Below, one piece after another: positions 44,108 to 51,130 of a stretch of 64,000 bases of DNA (the stretch's first letter is position 1; each line of letters opens with the position of its first letter). The translations under genes were made by a program, and so were the position numbers. Source of the DNA: B1SED10-75 sp964636865 (lineage in GTDB: Bacteria; Bacillota; Dethiobacteria; DTU022; PWGO01); the NCBI GenBank assembly GCA_964636865.1, contig CAZWVJ010000002.1, positions 62,001 to 126,000 of the forward strand. Reading direction: 5' to 3'. The notes under the pieces were generated by a model. It worked only from the letters and a program-made list of their open reading frames with translations. It made no database searches and had not been told where the DNA came from.

Positions 44108-44764
44108 TTAAATTTCATCCTTCAATTTTTTTATTTCCTCCATAACCTTATGGCTCACTTCTCTCACCTCGTTACGTGTAATTTTATTTGATTTATCCCT
44201 TGAAGCAAAATAAATAGGTGCTCCAATGTTAATTTTTATCGGCCTGAACAGGCGGTAAGGGCCTTTTATGGCCACCGGTATAACCGGCTCTCCCCCTCTT
44301 ATAATAATCAAAGAAGGACCATGATACGGTTTTTGCAGTTCACCGGTCTTGCTCCTGCTTCCCTCCGGAAAAAGACCTAAACTTTTCCGTTCATTCAATG
44401 TATTCAAAGCATGCCGAATGGCCTGACGGTCTGCTTTATACCTGCGCACCGGAAAAGCTCCCAGCTTTTTAATCAGGTAATTGAAAACCGGTATATTAAA
44501 TAATTCCCCCTTGGCCATAAAACATACTTGAGTTCCCGTCCGCACCGCGCACCCCACCAATGGGGGATCAAACCAGTTAATATGGTTGGAACATATAATA
44601 TAAACACCCTCTGAGGGGATATTTTCCCGTCCGTATATCTTCCAGCGAAAAAACACACAGAAAAATATGCTAAATAACGCCCGGGCGAGCTTGTAAAATA
44701 AGCCCCCTTTATTTAAACTATTTGCCTCATGAGAGCCCTTTTTAAAATCATTCAATCCGAACAT
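44108..44764 (-). CDS. plsC: 1-acyl-sn-glycerol-3-phosphate acyltransferase
   Basis: 218 residues of the PlsC family. Catalytic block SNHINWFDP (NHxxxxD), acceptor block FPVRRYKADRQAI, and FPEGSRSKTG near residue 130, with an N-terminal membrane-associated segment (LARALFSIFFCVFF). It makes phosphatidic acid. The ATG overlaps the end of cmk by 13 bases. Confidence 0.93.
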   Translation of the reverse strand: MFGLNDFKKGSHEANSLNKGGLFYKLARALFSIFFCVFFRWKIYGRENIPSEGVYIICSNHINWFDPPLVGCAVRTGTQVCFMAKGELFNIPVFNYLIKKLGAFPVRRYKADRQAIRHALNTLNERKSLGLFPEGSRSKTGELQKPYHGPSLIIIRGGEPVIPVAIKGPYRLFRPIKINIGAPIYFASRDKSNKITRNEVREVSHKVMEEIKKLKDEI

Positions 44765-45423
44765 TTTACCTCTTTGGCATAAGCGGCTATTACCTCTACT
44801 ACTTGTTGTATGCCCATATTAGTAGTATCCACCACTATTGCTCCCGGGGCTACCTCTAGGGGAGAAACATCCCTGCTGCTGTCTATGTTATCCCTCATGC
44901 CGATTTCTTTTTCAATTTCTTCCTTGGAAAAATGGCGCCCCTTAGCACGACATTCCTCCCACCGCCGCTTCACCCTTTCCTCCGGCAAAGCATCCAAATA
45001 TATCTTTAAGTCTGCATGGGGTAGAACACAAGTCCCGATGTCCCGGCCATCCATGACCACTGCTCCATACTGACGGGCAATTTCTTGCTGTAAAGCCACC
45101 ATAGCTTCTCTCACTATGGGCACAGCGGAAACCTGGGATACATATCCATTTACTTCCGCGCTCCTTATCTCTTCGGTTACTTCAGTACCATCGAGAAATA
45201 TGCGGGAGCTATCCTGCTCGCCTTTGATATCAATTTGCGTCCGTTCCAGGAGAGCACTTAAATTTTCTTCATCGTTAAGATCCGTGCCAGTGCGTAAAAT
45301 TTTTAAGGTAATTACCCTGTACGTGGCTCCCGAATCAAGATACTTGATATTTAGCCGTTTGGCTAATTCTTTTGCTATGGTGCTTTTCCCCGCTCCGGCA
45401 GGTCCATCGATAGCTATATACAG
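44752..45423 (-). CDS. cmk: Cytidylate kinase, probable CTG start
   Basis: 223 residues. The P-loop AIDGPAGAGKSTIAKEL lies at the very N-terminus, with DSGATYR, the mid-region SAVPIVREAM and DGRDIGT as in CMP kinases. There is no ATG, GTG or TTG between the in-frame TAA upstream and residue 101 (ATG at 45123), so a standard gene caller would lose the P-loop. The CTG at 45423 lies 5 bases after GGGGAGGGAG and gives a protein of the usual length starting MYIAIDGPAGAGKS, so I take it as the start; ATA or ATC just after it are less likely. Makes CDP from CMP. First gene of the cmk-plsC-ispH operon. Confidence 0.85.
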   Translation of the reverse strand: MYIAIDGPAGAGKSTIAKELAKRLNIKYLDSGATYRVITLKILRTGTDLNDEENLSALLERTQIDIKGEQDSSRIFLDGTEVTEEIRSAEVNGYVSQVSAVPIVREAMVALQQEIARQYGAVVMDGRDIGTCVLPHADLKIYLDALPEERVKRRWEECRAKGRHFSKEEIEKEIGMRDNIDSSRDVSPLEVAPGAIVVDTTNMGIQQVVEVIAAYAKEVKCSD

Positions 45424-45529
45424 CGCTGCTCCCTCCCCGGTTTAATTTTAGTTTAGATTATAAATTATATTAATTACCGGCATCTCTTGTTATAGACGAG
45501 CCATTTACTTTCAAGCTATAAACAAACAA

Positions 45530-45591
45530 GACACCTTAAACCCTTACCATGATTCTGCATATAAGCAGAAGGTTAGGTATTACCAGGTGTC
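45530..45591 (-). terminator. Possible terminator overlapping the aroH stop
   Basis: On the minus strand GACACCT pairs with AGGTGTC, with TTCTGC/GCAGAA at the inner stem, followed by TTGTTTGTTT. The 5' arm includes the last codons of aroH, and the middle of the stem is imperfect. Confidence 0.45.
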
Positions 45592-45957
45592 CTGTAAATC
45601 CTCTCTCAATTTCTGAGCTTCACCCAAATAAATATGTTTAATTTCTTCTTGTCCTTTAAATGTGTTCGCCAATATCATCACTCTTATACAATGGCTTACC
45701 GCATCGGGAACATCTATTTCAGAGGTACAAAAAAGGGGAACGTTTTTCCAGCCCAATGAACGAACAGCTTTAGCAGGAAATGCAGCATTTAAATCAGGAG
45801 TCAATGAAAAAAACACGCCGGCAACATCTTCCATTTTCACTTCATTCGCCCTAACCATTTCCTCAACCAGTTCAGCAGTTGCCTGAATAATTTCCTCACT
45901 ACAATTCTCTTCTACCGTAATAGCTCCTCTAATTCCCCTCACCATAACCTGTTCCAC
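45580..45957 (-). CDS. aroH: Chorismate mutase, AroH type
   Basis: 125 residues from the GTG at 45957 (GGAGAGG 6 bases upstream); the ATG at 45945 is an alternative that fits B. subtilis AroH better, and a TTG at 45972 is less likely. Matches the monofunctional trimeric family: VRGIRGAITVEEN, SLTPDLNAAFPAKAVRSLGW, FCTSEIDVPDAVSHCIRVMI and KHIYLGEAQKLR. Turns chorismate into prephenate. It stands upstream of cmk on the same strand with 156 bases between. Confidence 0.93.
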   Translation of the reverse strand: MEQVMVRGIRGAITVEENCSEEIIQATAELVEEMVRANEVKMEDVAGVFFSLTPDLNAAFPAKAVRSLGWKNVPLFCTSEIDVPDAVSHCIRVMILANTFKGQEEIKHIYLGEAQKLREDLQDTW

Positions 45958-46124
45958 TATCAACCTCTCCAACTCTGCCTAATTACTAAGCCTTACTCCA
46001 TCTTCATTCCTCTTAAACTTCCTCAACCCTTACTTTATCTCACTATATAACAAATACTAAAGTTTGACAAGATCTTTCTAAACCATTCTTTGCCTTTATA
46101 AAAACTTTAGCTCTCATAATCAAA

Positions 46125-46685
46125 CTACTGCATGTAAAGTTTACGGAAAAACTCACTAAATTTAACAAACAGTTTCTCTACTTCTTTAGAACTCATTTTA
46201 ATCTGAGACGGGCTTAATATCTCCACCCGGCGAAATTCTTCCCGGGAAATCAAGTAAACGCAATCTTCCAGAGAAGCAGCCACAATAGTTAATTCGATGG
46301 GAGCATAAGTAACTTCTTCTTCCGTGTCATCATATTCCTCCAATACGGTGAAGATCTCATATACCTCAATATTTTCAATCTTGATTCCCTGCAAGGGGGT
46401 GTTTCTCCAAAAAGCCACTTTTTGCTCCCTGATGGCTTCCGCCACTTCTTCAGACGATTTTCCGCCAAAGAAAAATCTTGGAGGGCGAGCCTTGCCCCGG
46501 TAATCCAGGCGTACTTTTAAGCGGATTGTATCGTAATCGTACTCTCGAACTTCAGCACTATCCCTTCCTTCGCCTTGTTTTTTTATTTCCTTCTCTGCGG
46601 AATCGCTTTCCCGTAAATTGGTTTTTAACAAATCGTTTTTTTGAGTTAAAAAATCCACATGATTATCTTCTTCCATCATAAACAT
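46125..46685 (-). CDS. Conserved-looking hypothetical protein
   Basis: 186 residues that I do not recognise. The first 50 are charged and low in complexity (Glu/Lys/Asp-rich). The rest looks folded: YDTIRLKVRLDYRGKARPPRFFFGGKS, AIREQKVAFWRNTPLQGIKIENIEVYEIF and APIELTIVAASLEDCVYLISREEFRRVEIL. No signal peptide or membrane span. ATG at 46685 follows GAGAGGGATAG. Lies between aroH and the pseudouridine synthase gene; no function should be drawn from that. Confidence 0.7.
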   Translation of the reverse strand: MFMMEEDNHVDFLTQKNDLLKTNLRESDSAEKEIKKQGEGRDSAEVREYDYDTIRLKVRLDYRGKARPPRFFFGGKSSEEVAEAIREQKVAFWRNTPLQGIKIENIEVYEIFTVLEEYDDTEEEVTYAPIELTIVAASLEDCVYLISREEFRRVEILSPSQIKMSSKEVEKLFVKFSEFFRKLYMQ

Positions 46686-46833
46686 TTTCTATCCCTCTCT
46701 TTCATTATAATAAAATCAACTTTCTTATGCCTAGATTGCTATTATTTATATTATACCCTTTATTACTGGCAATTTCTTTTAATTCCCCCTAATTTCCTGC
46801 TTCAAACTATTTAAGATCCTTTAACAATAATTC

Positions 46834-47583
46834 TTATGAGTTTCCTCCCCAGTTTTCCTTTCCCGCTATCCCCACCAGATTTTGTAATCCCTCTACTTCT
46901 GTTTTATGAAGATAACGGTAAGAACCGGAAGCCAAGCCTTCCACTCCCAAAGAAGCAAAACGGATTCTTTGCATTTTGCGCACGGGATGCCCCACCGCTT
47001 GAAACATACGCTTAACCTGCCTTTTCCACCCCTGATGCAGGGTTATATCCAGCAGAGCATTTCCACCGCTATTATTCATTTTTACTTCCCGTATTTGAGC
47101 GGGGGCGGTTTTGCCTTCTTCCAAAATTACCCCACGGCGCAGTTGCTGCAGCACAGCATGCGTTGGCAGCCCTGTTACCTCCACCCGGTAAGTCTTGGGC
47201 ACTTCATAGCTCGGATGAGTCAAACGATAGGCCAACTCCCCGTCATTGGTAAAAAGGAGTACCCCGCTTACATCTTTATCCAACCTTCCCACGGGATAGA
47301 CCCTCACCGGCAGGTTCGGCAAAATATCTCCCACAGTGGGGCGCCCTCCGGGATCGTGCATGGTGGTCACATAGCCGCGAGGCTTGTGCAGCAATATATA
47401 TAAATACCGGCTTGGAGGAAGCACCGGGCGGCCGGAAACCTTAACTATATCACCGGGGTTAACCCGGGTTTGGGGCAAATAAGCCACTTCACCGTTAACT
47501 TCCACCATTCCCGCCCGGATTAATTCTTCAGCTTTGCGACGGGAAGATACCCCCGCCCGGGAAAGGTATTTAGACAATCTCAA
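46834..47583 (-). CDS. rluB: Pseudouridine synthase, RluB/RsuA family
   Basis: 249 residues. N-terminal S4 RNA-binding domain (RLSKYLSRAGVSSRRKAEELIRAG) and RsuA/RluB catalytic domain with the active Asp in YPVGRLDKDVSGVLLFTNDG and the KTYRVEV strand. Likely modifies 23S rRNA (U2605 by analogy). The first codon is TTG with a weak site (GGTGG). Located with scpB/scpA, as in many Firmicutes. Confidence 0.92.
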   Translation of the reverse strand: MRLSKYLSRAGVSSRRKAEELIRAGMVEVNGEVAYLPQTRVNPGDIVKVSGRPVLPPSRYLYILLHKPRGYVTTMHDPGGRPTVGDILPNLPVRVYPVGRLDKDVSGVLLFTNDGELAYRLTHPSYEVPKTYRVEVTGLPTHAVLQQLRRGVILEEGKTAPAQIREVKMNNSGGNALLDITLHQGWKRQVKRMFQAVGHPVRKMQRIRFASLGVEGLASGSYRYLHKTEVEGLQNLVGIAGKENWGGNS

Positions 47584-47780
47584 AGGTCAACCACCATACC
47601 TTGTTTTAAATTCCGGCTAAACTTCCACCAATAAGACCGGCACATCACCATTGAAGAGCCTTACCTTGCTTTAAGTTTTGGCGTAATTCTATAAACCTAC
47701 CGCCTGTCCCCGGCGATTATTTTTTCACTGATTTACCTGAGTTATATCTGCGACATTTCTGTTGTCTAATTTAAACTTTA

Positions 47781-48302
47781 TCAGTTTGTTTCTTTCTTTA
47801 AAGGGGGAAGTTCGTCAATATTTTCAAGGCCAAAATACTGCAAAAATTCAGGAGTAGTGACAAAAAGAACAGGTTTACCGGGAGAATCTTTGCGCCCGGC
47901 GGATTTGATTAACTTACGCTGCAAAAGGTTTTCCAAAACTCGGTCGGAATTAACCCCTCTAATATCTTCAATCTCAGCTCTCGTTACGGGTTGTTTATAA
48001 GCGATAATAGCCAGAGTTTCCAGGGCAGCGTTAGAAAGAGAACCCCCTGTTTCCCGCGAAAATAATTTTTCTACGTAGGGAGCTGCCTCGGGTTTAGTTC
48101 CCAACTGCACCCCTTCTTCTCGGCGGTACAAGCGAATTCCCCTGTCTTCCCGCTGTAATTCTTGAGCCAGCTCCTCTATTAAAGCATCCGCATCCTCTGA
48201 AGAAACCTCTAAAATGGTGGCTATCTTTTCTATTTGCAAGGGACCTTCCCAGGCAAATAAAAGCGCTTCCAGAAGGGATTTTTTAGATGCGGTATCATTC
48301 AT
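47781..48302 (-). CDS. scpB: Segregation and condensation protein B
   Basis: 173 residues, two winged-helix domains: SLLEALLFAWEGPLQIEKIA, GVQLGTKPEAAPYV, SNAALETLAIIAYKQPVTRAEIEDIRGVNSD. It binds ScpA in the SMC-ScpAB condensin. The start overlaps the end of scpA by 8 bases. Confidence 0.96.
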   Translation of the reverse strand: MNDTASKKSLLEALLFAWEGPLQIEKIATILEVSSEDADALIEELAQELQREDRGIRLYRREEGVQLGTKPEAAPYVEKLFSRETGGSLSNAALETLAIIAYKQPVTRAEIEDIRGVNSDRVLENLLQRKLIKSAGRKDSPGKPVLFVTTPEFLQYFGLENIDELPPLKKETN

Positions 48303-49104
48303 ATGTTTCCCTCTCTTCTTTCTCTGCGCCGCTTTCTTTCTGCCAACCCTCGAACGCAGAGGAGGTTATTTCAAGGAGAATAGGTCCCAAATTATATTGC
48401 TGCCATATTATTACTTTTTTCTGCAAGGTTAAATCAAGCACGGCAATAAAAGTAGAAATTATTTCTGCAGGACTGCGGGTTTCCAGCATTGAATCCAGAT
48501 AAACTGCTTTCTGCCTCTGAGAAAGCCACCGGATAATCAAATTTTTCCGCTCATGCACATTATATTCTTCCACCGGCTCAATATGGGGTTCTTTTTCGCG
48601 AGTTGACTTACTTTGCATAATACGCTTCATGGCAGATACTAACTTTTCCAGCATCCCTTCCCGGAAAAAAAATGTTTCCTGTCTGGTAACATGCATTATT
48701 TTAGGTTCACCGGTGGAACGAAAAAAAATTTTTTGCTGTTCTGCCTCGCGTTTTTGCAGAAAATTTGCCGCCAATTTAAAAGCGCGGTACTCCATAATAC
48801 GCCTAATTAGTTCTTCACTGCTGTGTATGGAAAACAATCCTTCGCCGGTTTCCTCTTCTACCGCCACTTCGCTGCCCGCCGGCAGCAGCATCCTGGATTT
48901 CAATCGAAGTAGAGTAGCCGCCATAACCAGGAATTCACCGGCTATTTCCAGGTTAAATTCTTCCATGAGCCGTAGATAATCCAGATACTGGGCCGTTATA
49001 TCCGTCACGGAAACAGACCATATATCTATTTCCTGTTTGCGCACCAGATCGTATAATAGTTCAAACGGCCCTTCATACACCGGCAGCTTTACTACATAAG
49101 GCAC
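48295..49104 (-). CDS. scpA: Segregation and condensation protein A
   Basis: 269 residues from the GTG at 49104, which follows AGGGGAG and gives the usual start VPYVVKLPVYEGPFELLYDLV; a longer frame begins at 49173 without family similarity. Kleisin subunit: N-terminal EIDIWSVSVTDITAQYLDYL, and a C-terminal winged helix. Bridges the SMC heads with ScpB. A charged middle part (about 140-190) is variable in the family. Confidence 0.95.
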   Translation of the reverse strand: MPYVVKLPVYEGPFELLYDLVRKQEIDIWSVSVTDITAQYLDYLRLMEEFNLEIAGEFLVMAATLLRLKSRMLLPAGSEVAVEEETGEGLFSIHSSEELIRRIMEYRAFKLAANFLQKREAEQQKIFFRSTGEPKIMHVTRQETFFFREGMLEKLVSAMKRIMQSKSTREKEPHIEPVEEYNVHERKNLIIRWLSQRQKAVYLDSMLETRSPAEIISTFIAVLDLTLQKKVIIWQQYNLGPILLEITSSAFEGWQKESGAEKEERETYE

Positions 49105-49221
49105 CTTACCAACTCCCCTGATGACACAGGAAAAACTGCCGAATAAAATCACTCCACAGCCTTCCCCCGGCAATTTTTCCTAAGCTAAAAAGCATATCCC
49201 TCTTCGAGCATCATTATCAAG

Positions 49222-50205
49222 TTAAAGCCCCATGGCCTCCCTGACTTCATCCAACGTGGCACCGGCAACCCAACGGGCTTGCCGGGCACCATGTTCCAAA
49301 ACTTCTTCCAGGTATGCAGGCCACCCCATAAGTTCCTGCCTTTTTTCGTAAATAGGCCGGATGAATGCTTCCAGCTTCCCGGACAAGTTGTTTTTACAAT
49401 CCACACAGCCAATTTCGCCGCTCCGGCAGGACTCCTCAATTTGAGAAAGCTCATCCGGATTAAAAACTTTATGGAAAGTATGGACAGTACATACTTCCGG
49501 ATTTCCGGGATCATTTCGCCTAACTCTGCCGGGATCGGTAATCATCATGCGCACCTTTGCAGAGATCTCTGCCGGATCTTCCGAAAGGCGGATATAATTG
49601 TCGTAGCTTTTACTCATTTTGCGCCCGTCTATGCCCGGGACCAGAGGGAAAGAATGCAACCTGGTTTCAGGCTCGGGAAAAACCGGGCGGTAAAGGTGGT
49701 TGAAACGGCGGGCTACCTCCCGGGTGATTTCTACGTGGGGGGCCTGATCTTCCCCCACCGGTACCGCATCAGCTTTATAAATAAGGATATCCGCCGCCTG
49801 CAGCAAAGGATAACCCAAAAAACCGTGGGTGTGCAGCTCACGCCCTTCAAGCTCCCGCAGTGCTTCCTTAAAAGTAGGGCACCGCTCTAACCAGGCAATA
49901 GGAGTAAACATGGAAAATAAAAGATAAAGTTCCGCGTGTTCCTTCACATCAGACTGACGGAAAATTGTCGCCTGGTCAGGGTCGAGGCCTGCGCTGAGCC
50001 AGTCCAAAACCATTTCCCTGATATTTCCCTTTATATCTCCCGGATCTTCGTAATCGGTAGTTAAAGCATGCCAATCGGCAACAAAAAAATAACAACGATA
50101 ATCCTGCTGTAACTCCACCCAATTCTGGAGGGCTCCCAGGTAATTCCCAATATGAAGGAATCCACTGGGACGCATTCCGCTTAACATTATTTGCTGCGTA
50201 GTCAT
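49222..50205 (-). CDS. trpS: Tryptophanyl-tRNA synthetase
   Basis: 327 residues, class I synthetase. HIGN-type signature in GFLHIGNYLGAL (HIGH motif), KMSKS in GRKMSKSYDN, and the DQAPHVEITREVARRFN segment. Charges tRNA-Trp with tryptophan. It is between the site-2 protease gene and scpA; no T-box leader is seen in front of it (the gap to the protease gene is 62 bases). Confidence 0.97.
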   Translation of the reverse strand: MTTQQIMLSGMRPSGFLHIGNYLGALQNWVELQQDYRCYFFVADWHALTTDYEDPGDIKGNIREMVLDWLSAGLDPDQATIFRQSDVKEHAELYLLFSMFTPIAWLERCPTFKEALRELEGRELHTHGFLGYPLLQAADILIYKADAVPVGEDQAPHVEITREVARRFNHLYRPVFPEPETRLHSFPLVPGIDGRKMSKSYDNYIRLSEDPAEISAKVRMMITDPGRVRRNDPGNPEVCTVHTFHKVFNPDELSQIEESCRSGEIGCVDCKNNLSGKLEAFIRPIYEKRQELMGWPAYLEEVLEHGARQARWVAGATLDEVREAMGL

Positions 50206-50267
50206 CGTTCACATCCACCTTTGCTTGGCAATCAATATTTTTTTTCGAATCAGATATATGCTTAAAG

Positions 50268-50939
50268 CTAAAACATTAAATACGGCGCTATGCTTATGCC
50301 GGTAACTGTAGAAACAATAACATCAAAAATACTAACAATCAGCCCGGCCAGCGGCCACAATATGGCACCCAGGACGCCGAATACAAGCAAGAATATTAAA
50401 ATCAAAGGCGCATATGCTTCTATTTGGCGGTATAAACCCATGGAGGAAGAAGGCAGTTGGGAAGCCAATATTTTGGAACCATCCAGCGGGGGTATGGGCA
50501 GTAAATTGAAAAGGCCCAGAATAATATTTAACTGAATTAATACGATCATAAAGAGCAGGAAAAGCTCCCCTACCGTCCCCCCGCCTATAATTCCCACGCT
50601 GAGCAAAAAAGCCAAAAGAAGCATGGCGAGAAATCCCATGGCAAAATTAGTCAAAGGACCGGCAAGAGAAACCCACAAAAGGCCGCCGCGCAGGTCACGA
50701 AACATACTGGGGTTTATAGGCACAGGCCTGGCCCAGCCAAAACCTACCAGCAGTATCATCAGGGTTCCTATGGGGTCCAGGTGGGATATGGGATTTAAAG
50801 TCATACGCCCCGACATTAATGCCGTGCGATCTCCGTAAACATAGGCCACCCTGGCATGGGCATACTCATGAAAGGTTAAAGCAATAAGCAGCGCCGGGAC
50901 AATAGCTATAATGGTTTGTGGATTATTTAAGAGCCCCAT
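50268..50939 (-). CDS. Site-2 protease family membrane metalloprotease (M50)
   Basis: 223 residues, about six membrane spans. Zinc site HEYAHA (HExxH) in TM1 and NLLPIPPLDGSKIL (NxxPxPPLDG with the third ligand Asp). Small, without a PDZ domain, as in the Firmicutes group found next to trpS/scpA. Its substrates are unknown. Site AAAGGAGC. Confidence 0.93.
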   Translation of the reverse strand: MGLLNNPQTIIAIVPALLIALTFHEYAHARVAYVYGDRTALMSGRMTLNPISHLDPIGTLMILLVGFGWARPVPINPSMFRDLRGGLLWVSLAGPLTNFAMGFLAMLLLAFLLSVGIIGGGTVGELFLLFMIVLIQLNIILGLFNLLPIPPLDGSKILASQLPSSSMGLYRQIEAYAPLILIFLLVFGVLGAILWPLAGLIVSIFDVIVSTVTGISIAPYLMF

Positions 50940-51056
50940 ATATTAGCTCCTTTACTTAGTGTGATTAATTCGGCATAACCTAATTTTTTTCACCAGAATA
51001 TTTCTTATATAACTTTACCACAAAGTCCGCCGCTTAACAAATAACCCCATAATAAA

Positions 51057-51095
51057 ATAGCTCCCACCTTATTACCGGTAACTACCCAAAGTAGG
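51057..51095 (-). terminator. Possible terminator after the nucleotidyltransferase gene
   Basis: CTCCC and GGGAG enclose an inner TTACCGGTAA palindrome; the minus strand then reads AGCTATTTTATT. Confidence 0.45.
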
Positions 51096-51130
51096 GAGAT
51101 AAATCATCCTCTATCCCGTGTTTCGCCTTA

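Noticed and set aside
44752..45123. Short 123-residue version of cytidylate kinase starting at ATG 45123
   Set aside because: It would lack the ATP-binding P-loop, which is present in the same frame upstream.
46906..47403. 165-residue open frame on the plus strand opposite the pseudouridine synthase gene
   Set aside because: Antisense to a well-supported gene and rich in unusual residues (His, Gln, Pro); a shadow.
49279..49890. 203-residue open frame on the plus strand opposite trpS
   Set aside because: It lies wholly antisense to a clear trpS, has no family features and no ribosome site; a frame shadow.
50206..50267. T-box leader for trpS
   Set aside because: The gap is 62 bases and has no T-box core sequence or terminator.
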